Shown in pieces: positions 31,201-42,370 of a stretch of 64,000 nt of DNA; the first letter of the stretch is position 1; each line of letters begins with the position of its first letter. A program made the translations under genes and the position numbers. The stretch is from positions 207,769,741-207,833,740 of the forward strand of contig CM041465.1 in assembly GCA_023213395.1 (NCBI GenBank). Direction: 5' to 3'. The stretch comes from Cycas panzhihuaensis (taxonomy: Eukaryota > Cycadophyta). The notes under the pieces were generated by a model, which was not told where the DNA came from, did no database searches, and was given only the letters and a program-made list of their open reading frames with translations.

Positions 31201-32081
31201 GTGTGGCCTTAATTCACCATGAAATGTCCCCGTTTGGTTGACATGTGGACCTTCTCGAAAGCCACCTTGATTTGGTCCTTATGGGGGTTGATGTTGTTGT
31301 TGTCACATGTCACTTTGAATGTGGCCAACTTTGCCATAGTGATGGCATATGACAACCTTTGACTTCCTGCCATTGAGGTTAAGGTTACCAAATTTCTTCT
31401 GAAAATTTTGCTTGCATATCATTCATTATTTCCCTTTGTGCTTTGCAATAAAAGCACATGATGTGCTTGCTTCATTTTGTTGAGAGTAAATCTCTTCTTC
31501 TTTCAACAACAATCTTTCCAACTCATTAAAAGTCATAATTGCTAATGGCCACTGAGAGAAATGTCAAAGATGAAGTTGTTGTACTCTTTTGGAAGAGCAT
31601 GTATAGTTGTCATGACCATATTTTCATTTGAAGCCGATTTACCAAGTGCGATCAATTGAGTATTGATTGCTTTAATAGAGGACAAATATGTTGCCATGGG
31701 CTTAACAAATTGTAAGCTAAACAACTTAGCTTTGAACATTACAATACGAGCATCATCTCATCTTTCATATAATGATAAAATAGTATCCAAAGCTTGTTTA
31801 GAAGTTGTAACAGAATCAATATTCTGATCTACATTATTACTAACAAATAAATAAATAAAAGCTAATGCAACTTCATCTTTGGCTTTAAATGCGGCAAATG
31901 CAACTAGATTGGTAGGAATTAAAGTATTTGGATTTCCTGGATCAAGAGTTGGTTCAAGTTTGGCAATGGTACTAGACACATATCCCCATAATTCATTCAT
32001 GATGAGCAAATTTTTTGCTTGTTTTTTTCATGCCAAATAATTTTCACTTTTAGTGAATTTGACTATGTTGGCATTAAGCAT
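31201..32081 (-). pseudogene. Copia-E gag
   Basis: The start at 32081 reads MLNANIVKFTKSENYLA. Then come LLIMNELWGYVSSTIAKLEP, AFKAKDEVALAFIYLFV, TTSKQALDTILSLYER and AKLFSLQFVKPMATYLSSIKAIN, then LPKEYNNFIFDISL. The knuckle near 31315-31360 is degenerate (CHHYGKVGHIQSDM: the second and last Cys are gone). Stops lie at about 31740 and 31540. Confidence 0.8.
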
Positions 32082-32640
32082 TTGAGTATGCTCAAATTAT
32101 CCAGCCCTAAGCTAAAAGTTATAAGACGAAATGGAGGGCTTCACTCTCAAATTGTCCAACCTGATCAATGAAAAGATCAACAGGGCCACCAAGTGATTAA
32201 TTTTAGTACAAATAAGGCAGCGTTGATCTGCACAATGTCCCATGCATTCCATAGTGTTCATGACACTAATAACACCCTTTTCAAGGCTCCCCACTTAGGT
32301 CTTAATTATCGTGCACCAGTTGTGTAGCCAATTGGTCCCTTAAGGAATGCACCAAGCTTAATACATTGAATTTTTAGTGTTTAAATATGATTAAAAGTGA
32401 GATTAAAACTTAATCAAAATGTGCTTTGAAGGCAATTTTAACAATGTTTTGAAATTTGCCCAAATGTCAAATAATGAAATGATTTGCTCAAATGTGATTA
32501 ACTGTCATTGCTAAGAGATTTTGCCCTTAAATGATATCTTTTGTAGAGTGAAAAATGAAATTTTCATGGCACTCGAGAGCACTTTGCAAAGCCAACACAA
32601 TAAAAAAAGGCACTTGGGATTAGAAATGATTCCATCACAT
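32082..32640 (-). other. Copia-E leader, gag-proximal part
   Basis: Non-coding leader between gag and the Gypsy-D insertion. It contains the third copy of the conserved leader motif (32334-32353). The leader continues at 43219 on the other side of Gypsy-D. Confidence 0.7.
32334..32353 (-). promoter_or_regulatory. Conserved Copia leader motif, copy 3
   Basis: The minus strand reads GGTGCATTCCTTAAGGGACC. Two positions differ from the other copies and they change together (C to T and G to A), so the core stays a palindrome (CCTTAAGG against CCCTAGGG). It lies about 250 nt upstream of the gag ATG. Confidence 0.65.
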
Positions 32641-33468
32641 TGTTGACTTTATGAGGTATCTTATTACACTTATGAGATACCCCCACTCTCTTGTCAAGAT
32701 TACAGAGCGCTATAGTCTAGTTCAGGATACTGTCAACATGGTTATTCACATACATTCCACAGATATTTCACAAAATCATACCACAATGGTACACAGCAGC
32801 ACAGAATTCAACACATACTCAGCATTTTATCATCATAACACAAAGAATACACAACTTTCCACGTAACTCTTCCTTTGATTAAGTAATCAATTCAATTACA
32901 CAGAGGCTGGAATGCATTCCTGTGCATTCCAACAGTATACATTCCTTTCTGTTACATGCGTACCCAGATGGTACTTATCATACAATCTTTGCTCCAACCT
33001 ACATCATACGTCCGGCTTCCGCACCTTTGCGTGCACGTGATAATCGGCTCTCACCCTAACACGTGGTTCATGCGTACCTCCTTAAGTACTCTTCTTGGTA
33101 CCTTTTGGTGAAGGGTTATGACCGTCATAACCGCATTCCCTTTAGTCATCGTGCCCTTTCATTAATCAACGGTTAAGCACTTTAAGCGATGACTCTTTGG
33201 ATCCAGACGTCCAGACGCACGTCTAATGCCTTCACAGCCTTCACTTTGGTCCTTTGGGTCATGCGCATCGCCTGCTCTTCCTCGCTCCTTCGCTAGTACA
33301 TCTCACATACGAATCGCTCTGTGCACGCACCTATCATACGCACTGCACGCTGATTTCTTCACCATTTTGCCTCGCGCGTACCTCTGTACGGTCCGTACCT
33401 GCACGTCTTAGGTTACCCGACCTACCTCTGGTCTTCTCACAGCCATAGGATCACTTTATACCCCAACA
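32641..33468 (-). repeat. Gypsy-D 3' LTR (828 bp)
   Basis: On the plus strand it begins TGTTGACTTTATG and ends CCCCAACA; the second copy is at 42385-43218. The first 350 bases match the other LTR closely. The stretch about 33000-33350, rich in CG and GTAC, is much more diverged. Left flank CACAT (32636-32640) and right flank CACAC (43219-43223) match at four of five bases. Confidence 0.9.
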
Positions 33469-34649
33469 TCTATCCCGGGTCAACAGTTATGGGTTTGAGC
33501 ATCCTTACTCAACAAAACTCCAAAATTTTTTCAAAATTTCGGGGTATCCCTCCCCCGCTCTGTCTCAAGGCGGCTCCTGCTGCCTCTGTCCTCCCAAAAT
33601 CTCTTCATTAATCTATGTTAGAGTGGCAATAATAGCATCCTTTTCTTTAATTTTGTCTTGAAGGGCAGCTATCTCAGCTTTATACCCTTCCTCCATTTCC
33701 TGAATTAATTGAATTATCGGTCCTGTTTGTCCTATGGTGTAGGAGGTGCCGAGGGTTCCCCTGCCTCCGTTGCCTGAGGGAAGTCTTCCCATTCTTCCCA
33801 GGAGGCCTCTGCTTCTTCTTCCTCCTCCTCTGATTCTTCTTCTCCCTTCTTCCTCTTACCTCGTCGATGGACAGCCTGTTTTGTCCGATGAGGAATGGTT
33901 GTGCCTGGTGTCTTCTGTAACTAGGTAAGTACTTTCTGCATTTGTCTTTGTACTCTTCTTTTTGCTTCCGGGCTATTTACTGTGTCCAGAAATTCTACTG
34001 CCCATTGTTTGATGATTGGTTCCCGTGGAGAAATAGTGGTCCTGGTCAGCTGCACATCTGGACACTGATAGAATAAAATGGCCAAAAGCAAGGAGGGATG
34101 TCAGAATGGGTGTGTCCTAATGTCCTTGAGTTGCTGCCTCATGTTCTCCACCAAGAATTCGGACCAATTCAGCTTTACCCCATCCCGAATTTTCAACAAC
34201 ACCTGCATCATGCCTCCTTGAATGTAGGTGTACTTCTGTTTGGACAAAAATCTGGAATTTATCACTTTTGCCACCCACTGAAGTCTAACATCAATAATAT
34301 CTGCTACACGGATTCCACCGGACATGATCCGAGTGTTGGGTTGCCACAATTCCCTCAACCACATTTCTCGATCAACTTCTGACCTTTTTGTTCCCAGTGG
34401 AACTTCTCCTTCATTGGGAAGTTTTGTAATGGTGTGAATTATGTCTGCGTCCATTTTGGCCTTCCTGCTATCCTCCTTCAGTGCCATCAGGATTTGGTCC
34501 ATAAGTTCAGGGTCATAATACTTTGGGTTGCAGTAAATGCAGTCTCCCCATCCTGCTTGCTTAACCCTGGTCTATAATTGAGCTGGTAGGGCTTGTAGCT
34601 CCTGCTTGAGCTTTGGTATGTATGCCTCTTGGCATCCTGCTGTCCTCAT
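33469..34649 (-). pseudogene. Gypsy-D extra 3' ORF (function unknown)
   Basis: A sense-strand frame starts at the ATG at 34649 (MRTAGCQEAYIPKLKQELQ). After a stop near 34576 it is open from 34502 to 34101: DADIIHTITKLPNEGEVP, MWLRELWQPNTRIMSGG, YTYIQGGMMQVLLKIRDGVK, then FWHPSLLLAILFYQCPDVQ-like past a stop. The C-terminal part near 33780-33850 is highly acidic and Lys/Glu-rich. An ORF between integrase and the 3' LTR recalls the extra ORFs of Athila and Tat elements, and the FPSL-like segment faintly recalls their plant-transposon-protein domain. No enzyme motif is seen. Confidence 0.5.
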
Positions 34650-34862
34650 GATGGCTGTGGAGTCCCAGAGATAAGAAAAGTAACCTAAGCGTACAAACTA
34701 GAACCCTGCGTACGTACCTCTGAGGAATGCTTGCCGTTTTTGTCACTTTCCGTACTCTGATGCGTACCGGAGTCGATTTTCTTGCGTGTCGTGCCGTACG
34801 GATGCTCGGCGGAATTTTCGGAGTTGATTCGTCTGCTCTGCGTGCCAGCGGGAATGCTCGCA

Positions 34863-35310
34863 GGTACGTAATACTTTGTCGTATTCGGGTTTTTTGTCTT
34901 ATACGTGCCGTTGGTACGTATAGTGTTAACTGCCTCCACTGTGCGTACTCGATTACATACGTTCTTGGTACGTAGAACGTAACTGAGCACTTAAGTTTAT
35001 TTTCCACTGTGCGTACCCGACTACGTACTTTTTTTGGTACATATAATGTAATCATTTAACTTACTTCTCTTTGCACTGTGTACCTGCTTGCGTACTTTTC
35101 AGGTATGTATAACGCAATTGAGCCACTTAAAATTTGATTACATCGTATGCACTGATCGCTGCATTTTCAGGTACATATTTTGTAATTTTGAGTCACTTTT
35201 TTGAACTGTGCGTACCAGAGTGTATTTCCTTGGTACGTATAGTGTATTTTTCAAATTTGATTACTTTTTCAACTGTACATACCTGGTAACATACCTTTTT
35301 GGTACGTATA
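34863..35310. repeat. GTAC-rich degenerate tandem array
   Basis: GGTACGTA-type words start at 34863, 34913, 34967, 35036, 35102, 35170, 35232 and 35301, a spacing of 50-69 bp. Most units also carry an ACTGTGCGTACC block. The array lies between the integrase stop and the extra ORF. Similar GCGTACC and GGTACC words occur in the Gypsy-D LTRs. Confidence 0.8.
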
Positions 35311-35540
35311 ATGTATTTTGCTTGTATGCTATTGAATTTTCCTCTGATTTTTTCAGATTATGATGCTGTTACTTGTGTCTGTGATGAGTTACGGTTGTTT
35401 TTTATTTTTTCCAATTTTTTTTTTCTCTTTTTGTATCCATACCGAACTGGATCATGGCTCAGTATCAAGGCATTTGATTGTGCCTCAACGTCATGCAATA
35501 CGATATGGTACAACCAGCTGATCCAACTGGTAAAGCTGGG

Positions 35541-36880
35541 CTACTCACTGTATGGTTTGAGTCTGCTACCGTTTACCTGAGTTGGTAGCAGAGGTCCGTC
35601 GATTTCTCGAAGCTGCACCGATCCATTCTCAAAGACTTTTTCTGCGATGTATGGTCCCAACCACCACATCTTGAGTTTACCAGGGTGCATTTTGAATTTG
35701 CTGTCGTAGAGCAGTATTTGATCAGCTTCTTTAAACTGAGGTTGTCGTAAATGGCGGTCGTGCCATGCTTTTTGCCGTTGTTTTTCCATATTTTGCAACC
35801 AATTCACCATATGTCGCTTTTCTTCCAATCGCACTAAATCTTCCAATCGCTGTTGTAAAGACTAGAAATCGTCCAATCGACATTGCATAGCAACTCGTAG
35901 ACTGGGTATCTCAAATTCTGTTGGGAGAATGGCTTCTGTGCCATACACAAGTTGGAATGGAGTTTGTCCAATTGATCTTTTGTATGTTGTTTGAAATGCC
36001 CATAGCACGGATGTTAATTTCTCCGCCCAATCAGATCTGCCGATGTCGCATATCTTCCGCAAGCAATTCTCGATTATCTTGTTCGAACTCTCTGCTTGAC
36101 CATTGGCTCTCGGATAGTATGGAGTAGATTTCTGATGGCTTATCATAAACGCGGATGTCAGTGTTTCGATAGTTTGATTTAAGAAGTGGGTGCCTTGGTC
36201 ACTTACAATCTCTAAGGGGCATCCAAAGCGTGTAATCACCACCTCATACAGAAATCGCGTTGTGCTTTCCGCATCGGCTTTCCGTAGTGCTCGCGCTTCT
36301 ACCCACTTTGTCGTGTAGTCAGTTGCCACCAGAATGTATCGAGCTTTCGATCTACGCGCGGCTGGTTTGATTGGCCCCACGAAGTCGAGCCCCCATTTCT
36401 CGAATGGTGCCAAAGGTAATATGGGATGTAAAGGTTGGAAATCCTGTCGATTGGGTTTCCCAACCCGTTGGCAATAGTTACAAGCTTGAATCCACTTTTT
36501 GACATCCTCGAACATGGACGGCCACCAGAATCCAGACATCAAAAATTTTCGCCATGTGGCCAATTTCCCCATGTGGCCACCCGCTACCCCTTCGTGCGCG
36601 TGTGACATGATTTGGTTTATCTCGTGCGATCGAACACAACGTCGTAACACATCGTCTGGCCCTAGTTTGTATAATTCTCCATTGATTAATTGGTATGGCT
36701 CCGCTTTTCTGATAAAATTTCTCTTTCCCGTGCGATCGAACTCTGCTGATACTTCTCCAGTCACTAAATATTCTGGTATTCCCTCATACCAGTCCATTGG
36801 AACTGCTTCCACACTGAACAGAGCTGCGTCTGGAAAGTCGTCTGGCACCCCAGTGGCTTTTTCTCCGTTTTTAATTCTTG
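35541..36880 (-). pseudogene. Gypsy-D integrase
   Basis: The frame is open from 37046 to 35862 and continues after one TAG to 35541. A HHCC zinc region (HEGVAGGHMGKL ... CNYCQRVG) is followed by the core: WGLDFVGPIKPA (Asp), ATDYTTKWVEARAL, IVSDQGTHFLNQ (Asp) and RANGQAESSNKIIENCL (Glu), so all three catalytic acids are present. The YGTEAILPTEFEIPSLRV end and the C-terminal fold (FKMHPGKLKMWWLGPYIAEKVF) fit the non-chromodomain Ogre/Tat/Athila group. It is the best preserved enzyme in the window. Confidence 0.9.
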
Positions 36881-37240
36881 ACAATTGATCGGGAATTATA
36901 TGGGCTTTGCCGGGTTTCACAATGATTTTGAAAGAAAATTCCCGAAACAGCATCAACCACCTGCTGATTCGCCCTTGCATGATTGGTTTATTCACCAAAT
37001 ACATCAACACTTGGTGATCGACGAAAAACAAGAATGAATTTGACAATAGATAGTGTCACAATTTTTGCAGTGCATATACCATGCCGAGTGCTTCTCTCTC
37101 TGTCGTCGTATAATTCTGCTCGGCTTTTGTAAGTTTTCGACTGGCGAAGTAGATTGGATGATCTGTCTTGTCATCACTGGGCTGTGCCAATACGCATCCA
37201 ATAGCGTATTGCGACGCATCCACATGCACATGGAAAGTCT
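36881..37240 (-). pseudogene. Gypsy-D RNase H
   Basis: FHVHVDASQYAIGCVLAQ (first Asp), YTTTEREALGMVYALQKL (Glu helix) and FLFFVDHQVLMYLVNKP (Asp). A single TGA near 37048 interrupts the frame where Trp is expected. The domain ends at HIIPDQLSRI. It removes the RNA template during reverse transcription. Confidence 0.88.
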
Positions 37241-38160
37241 TCTTCCAATTTGGGAATCGCAGTATAGGTGCTGCTACGATAGCTTGTTTCAATGTTTCAA
37301 ACGCCTGTTGTTGTTCCTCCGTCCATGCCCATTCAATATTCTTTTTTAATAGCTCCTCCAGGGGTCCTGATATGTATGCATACCCCCTGATGAACTTTTT
37401 ATAGTATCCCGTCAATCCCAAAAAACCTTTCAGCCGTTTTCTCGTAAGTGGCATAGGAAAGTGCAGAATTGCAGATACTTTTGTTGGATCTGTCAGCAAT
37501 CCTTCCTTGCTGGCTATATGTCCCAATAAGTTTCCAAAGGGTACCAGGAAGGTACACTTTTCTGGATTAAGACACAGCTTGTTTTCATGACATGTCTGCA
37601 ACATTTCTCTCAAATTCTCCATGTGATCTTTCATCAGTCCATACAATGTCCAATCGTCTAGGAATACGCAACTTTTTCTCCGATAAATTTTCGAAATATA
37701 TTGATTACAATCCGCTGAAATGTAGCTAGTGCATTCGTGAGACCGAATGGCATCACTTTATATGCGTATGTTCCCCATTCCATCACGAATTTGGTTTTTG
37801 CTTGATCCTCTAGGGCAATCTACACTTGATTATACCCGCTGAATCCATCGGTGAAGGAGTAAATCTCATTTCCTCCAACTGCTTCTAGAATATCCTCTGT
37901 AAAAGGTAACGGAAATGGATCCTTCTTTGTTACCTTGTTTAGCTGTCTGTAGTCCACACAAACACGATTTTTCCCATTCTTCTTGGGAACTACCACTATA
38001 GGGCTCACCCAGTCACTGTAGTCGATTTCGTAGATATAGCTTGCTTCCAACATCTTGTCGAGTTCGGCCTTCACTTTTTCTTTATATCTTGGATTCATCT
38101 GGTATGGCCTCTGTTTCACCGGTTTCGCATCTTCCACTAAGTCGATGTGATGCATTCCTA
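37241..38160 (-). pseudogene. Gypsy-D reverse transcriptase
   Basis: GMHHIDLVEDAKPVKQRPYQ, VSPIVVVPKKNGKNRVCVD and IYSFTDGFSGYNQV (first catalytic Asp) lie before 37820. Between 37820 and 37650 come YAYKVMPFGLTNALATFQR and FLDDWTLYG (catalytic pair), with one frameshift in this stretch. GNLLGHIASKEGLLTD and FLGLTGYYKKFIRGY follow. Besides this shift there are few lesions. Confidence 0.88.
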
Positions 38161-38479
38161 TCTCCGGAGGAATGCCTTTTAGGTCCTTATACGGCCATGC
38201 AAATACGTCGCGGAATTCTTCAAATAATTGTTGGGCTTCCACTACTGTCTGATGATCCCAATAGTTTCCAATTCGTATGAATTTGGGATTGTCCTGACTG
38301 CCAACATTAATCTCTGTAGTTTTCAACTTAGTCACACCCACATCTTCTGCATTTCCGGTTTTATGTCTCAGAGTATCTTCTAACTTCCTTTCCCCAATAT
38401 TGAGTTCTGTAAATTCTGCAGGGTAATTCATAACTTCTTCTTCACTATGTATAGATTCTACCTCCTCTTGGTCTGTTAG

Positions 38480-39097
38480 GTTTTGTTCTAGTTTTATACT
38501 CATTAATCTAATATGTTTTAAGATCCTATCTATTTCTTTGTTGTCAGAGGTATGCCTAAAGGTTTTTATGAAGGATTTCCTTAAGTTTCCCCAAGTCACA
38601 TCTAAACCTTGTTCCTTTCCAAGGAACCAGTCCTTCGCTACTCTTCCCAGAGTATGGTAGAAATAGTTGGGCCAATTTTGTTTAGGTATACTTAAAGATA
38701 TCCATTTTCGTTTACACTTTTGTATGTGTTCCCTAGGATTTTGACCTACATAGAATACTGGAGTGGCTAGTTGTGTTGGATGATCAAACCGAATTCGAAA
38801 CATCGTTTGTAATTCTTTCCAATTTCTAAGAATGGATTGGTGGCCTAGGTACCAGTACCAAGCTTTTCCCCGTAAGGTTAATACTAAGTCCTGTTGCCAT
38901 TGGGTTTTATCCCAATTCCCATGTTCCATCCAATATTCAACACAATGCGTTAAGTGGGTAGTCCCATACAACTGCTCTCCATAGAATGGTTTAACATAGT
39001 TCCCAATGTAAATTTGATGGTTTATTTCTTCTGGGATGATGATTCTACTATCTAGACCAGAATCTCTAGAAGTACTTACCAGCGATCCCCCTTCCAT
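38480..39097 (-). pseudogene. Two extra Gag-like modules upstream of Gypsy-D RT
   Basis: The 425-codon frame that ends in the reverse transcriptase begins (after the ATG at 39097) with sequence unrelated to pol. Residues about 46-106 read YGTTHLTHCVEYWMEHGN, LVLTLRGKAWYWYL and WKELQTMFRIRF. Residues about 116-182 read QNPREHIQKCKRKW, NYFYHTLGRVAKDWFL and WGNLRKSFIKTF. Each follows the Retrotrans_gag pattern (EH..C...W, then L.G.A..W, then W..L...F...F). The element already has a normal gag at 41072-41560. An acidic linker joins these modules to the RT. Confidence 0.7.
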
Positions 39098-39690
39098 TTC
39101 CCTAGTTTTGGCGCCAATGGTTGGAAGAGATCGGTTGTTGGGTGGGTGTACCTCTAAGGAAGAGGAGGAAGGAATATTACTTCCTTCCTCAGGTTGTAAT
39201 AAGGGGGGGGGGGTAGGGAATCTACCTCAAGACCCACGCATGATGTAGAAGGGATGTCGGGATTACTATTAGCTACTAAAAAACTACAAAAATTATTAGG
39301 TAAACTAGGGGTTTGTTGGTCTAGGTTGTTGTCATCCCTTACTCTTATCATTAGTCAACATATATTCAAAAGAATCTGAATTATTGTCAATGTCTGTAGT
39401 TACACATTTAGATAATAAATTACATCTATAAGAAGAAGAGTTTACTTCATATGCATCCTGCAGCCAGTAATCCACGAACCTCATACCGTATTCGTCATCC
39501 AAAGAATTGTATATCTCCCCGAAATAGGTCGATTCTTCTTGCTGGTAATTGGTTGATGTGGTGGGCTCTTCCGCCGTATGATAGAGATGTTCTTCCCCAA
39601 TGGAAGAGAATGTTGTGTCGCTCGTGACCGTTGTGCTGGATCCCTCATCTTGTATCATCTCGATAGAGTTTCTTCCCAGCATCGGCAATA
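39098..39690 (-). pseudogene. Gypsy-D linker between protease and extra Gag modules
   Basis: The minus strand encodes an acidic, Ser/Thr-rich stretch (EEPTTSTNYQQEEST, YNSLDDEYGMRFVDYWLQD). A run of nine G on the plus strand near 39206 (Pro codons on the minus strand) causes a frame change. After it, a frame with SSSSLEVHPPNNRSLPTIG joins the Gag-like modules. No domain is recognised. A spliced intron, as in Ogre elements, cannot be excluded. Confidence 0.5.
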
Positions 39691-40060
39691 CTACTTTGTT
39701 TCCGTTATCTGATAATGTGAAGGTTACATTCTTCCAATTCTAAAGGCATTGCATTTTATATAACCATGGCCTTCCCAAGAGTGCTAGATAGCGCGTCGCC
39801 CCTTTCTCTGTTTCTACAATTGTGAAGTCAATTCTCACCACTATCCCTGCCACATCCACCTTGATGTCGGCCAATCTCCCCATAGGCCGCACTCGAATTG
39901 TTGGCCAATTTCAACGAATAGGTCGCCGCTTCGACCGTGCTTCCCGGTTCACGCTAGGTCGATCTTTGGTAATACATTCTTCTTTGCACCCCCATCAACG
40001 ATTACTCTTGGGAATGTTTCTCCCAAGACCGTCATTGTTACCGTCAGATCCATATCAAAT
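39691..40060 (-). pseudogene. Gypsy-D protease
   Basis: VTMTVLGETFPRVIVDGGAKKNVLP carries the Asp-Gly-Gly form of the active site that is common in Athila/Tat proteases. After a frame change, MGRLADIKVDVAGIVVRIDF, IVETEKGATRYLALLGRPWL completes the retropepsin fold (LLGRPWL near 39780). It would cut the polyprotein. Confidence 0.8.
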
Positions 40061-41075
40061 GATGGTATTACTTGCTTTAGATTCTTTCTGATTCCACGTT
40101 GTAATACTCCTCCTTTTATCCAATCAATGACTTGGCATAGGGGAATGGTCAACTGCAGCTGCTTAACCAAATTTTCCATTAACAGCAGCATTCTTGGGAT
40201 GTCTTCTACTGGCAATCCTTTGAAAAGTTCCTCCATTTGCACCATTTGCAGCTGCACCTTAGGCTCTTCCGGTATAGTTTCTTTTTCCGTACATATACGT
40301 ATTTGGTCTCCAGTTTACCCATTGGTAATGCATTCTCTTCTCGGACTAGGCCATCCAATACTTGTTTTGCTTTTTTGAACCGATCCATCTCTGTTGGTGG
40401 ATCCGGATATCCTTCATTCAGTTTCTTCTTCTGTTTATTTTGGAGTTTGACATTTTTGGTTTCTGGTATGATTGTCATCAGGTTGGTCGCTTTGGCCTTT
40501 CCTCTGCAATCTTTTGTTTTATGGTCACTTGGGCCACAGTTATTACATACGAATGACTTTTATTCGTATTCCTGCTTCGTTGGGCATTCTGACTTCCAGT
40601 GCCCGAACTGCAAACAGATGAGGCATCTACCCATTGGCGGTTTTTTCCTCGAGGGCTCTTGTGTGCCCCTCGTTGTGTATACATTTCGAGGTGGGTTGCC
40701 TCCCCTTCCCCTACCTCGTCCTCTGTAGGCCTTTCCTCTGGGATTGTAGAAACAATCCTTGGTTGTATGCGTATCAACATTGCATATATGGCACCATCTG
40801 TCTTGTTGGTGCAATGCACTATTTTTTAAATTCAATTCACATTCTTTAGTAGTATGTGAATTCTCTTCACAGATGTGGCACCATTTGGTTATTCCTCCAA
40901 CATGGTCCTTCTTTTTCGGTGTTTCTTCTTCTTCTCGGTTATTTCTGATTTTTAATCTGGCCACTTCTTTCCTAGAAGCTTCCAACTCCGATTCCTCTTC
41001 TGCTACCCCTACCTGGCAGAAGGGTCGATTGTACTGATTTTGTTCAAGTTCTCTAATCTCATCTTGTAATCTCAA
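40061..41075 (-). pseudogene. Gypsy-D gag C-terminal part with four zinc knuckles
   Basis: Four CCHC motifs in one frame: CHICEENSHTTKEC (near 40855), CHICNVDTHTTKDC (near 40765), CLICLQFGHWKSEC (near 40590) and, after a stop at 40560, CNNCGPSDHKTKDC (near 40520). A basic Arg-Gly stretch (KAYRGRGRGRGGNPP) lies between the second and third. They should bind genomic RNA. One or two knuckles are usual in plant Gypsy Gag, so four is high. Confidence 0.85.
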
Positions 41076-42244
41076 AGAATGTGAGTCTCGCCTCCTGCCT
41101 GTGCATCCATTTCCATTTCAAAATCCAACGCTAGATCTTGGGCATTTTTAAACGATTTCAATGGATGAGCATGCATCATAGCTCTCAATTTCTCATTCAA
41201 ACCTCTAACAAAATAGTTTTTCATATTGTGATCCGTTATTGTCTCGTTAATCATGCTGGCCACAATGATTTTCATTCTGCTGATGTAGGTTAGGACGGAT
41301 TCTCCCGGCCTTTGTCTGATTTCTCTCAAAGCGATTTCCACTGCCTCGTTACTGCGGAACTTCTGAAATCTTTCCTCGAATGCTTTCTTAATCTTTGCCC
41401 ATGGCTCATTCTTATTCGTTTCTTTGTACCACGCCAAGGGTACTCCTCTCAACGTACAGGCAAATCTCGCTTTGATTTCGTCCTCGTCGGTGATCTTTTT
41501 TACATTAATGAGATTCTGAAAGAGATAGACATGATCTGCTGCGTCTTAAGTGTCGTTAAAAATCAATTTCTCAAAGTCTCTATAATCATCCATTTTGGAA
41601 GATTGCAACTGTGCCCCACCTGGTGGTGATTTTTCCTTTCTCCCCTCCTTCGGGGATGCACTTGAAGTGCCTACTGCTGTATTATCTTTCCCAAACAGCA
41701 GATTCTTAAATGGAGTTTTGATGTGTATGGGTTCCACTACATCTGGCACTTATATAGTCAATGGTGTCACTGTAATGTATGATTGATCAGATCCCTTCTC
41801 TGATGAATCTTCAAAAAGCTGTCTCGTTAGCTTATTCTCCCAATATGCCGAGGGACCTTCCTCCGCCTTCTTTTCACTGTCACTTGGGTCCTTCGGACTG
41901 TCCTCCACAGGTATACTTCCCTCTTTTACGGTTTCTTGATGTTTTTCATCCACTTTTGGTTTCCCTTCAATTTCTAGGCTAAACAAATTATCTCTGATTG
42001 GGGCTGGTGTCAATACCATACGTTCGCCATTAGTTTCCTCTTCTTGAGGTGTCTGGGCTCCACTTGCCTCAGATCCTTCAACGGACTGTCCCTTAGTCTA
42101 GTTGTTCTGTGAACTTAATCTCCTCACCCTTCTGAGTTTTGATTCCTTCGACCATCTTAATGCCCTTTGTCTGTTGGTCTCCTTTTCCTTGGGTGAAGTA
42201 TCCTTTTGGGGCTCTTCCGACCTTGAAGGCCTCTTAGGTGGCAT
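41072..42244 (-). pseudogene. Gypsy-D gag N-terminal and capsid part
   Basis: The start at 42244 reads MPPKRPSRSEEPQKDTSP. One frame runs to 41072 with in-frame stops near 42100, 41750 and 41546. The capsid part reads DEDEIKARFACTLRGVPLAWY, AKIKKAFEERFQKFRSNE and RPGESVLTYISRMKIIV, with NMKNYFVRGLNEKLRAMMHA, a clear Retrotrans_gag domain. A frameshift near 41085 separates it from the knuckles. Confidence 0.82.
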
Positions 42245-42370
42245 TGGAAGGTCCCCTAGCTACCGGTGGCTTAGTTACAGCCTGCCATCACGACGGCAGC
42301 CAGGGTCCTTTGCCCTTTGCACATTCCTTCCCTTGAAACTCCTAGGCCCTGTCCCTCCTCAATGGACGTA

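Noticed and set aside
32651-33448. Several small plus-strand frames, repeated near 42317-43161
   Set aside because: They lie inside the two Gypsy-D LTRs and are duplicated only because the LTR is.
34561-35055. A 164-codon minus-strand frame rich in Arg, Tyr, Val and Pro
   Set aside because: It coincides with the GTAC-rich tandem array, whose repeat words produce the recurring residues. The flanking real ORF is in another frame.
36499-36888. A 129-codon plus-strand frame
   Set aside because: Antisense shadow of the well-supported Gypsy-D integrase.
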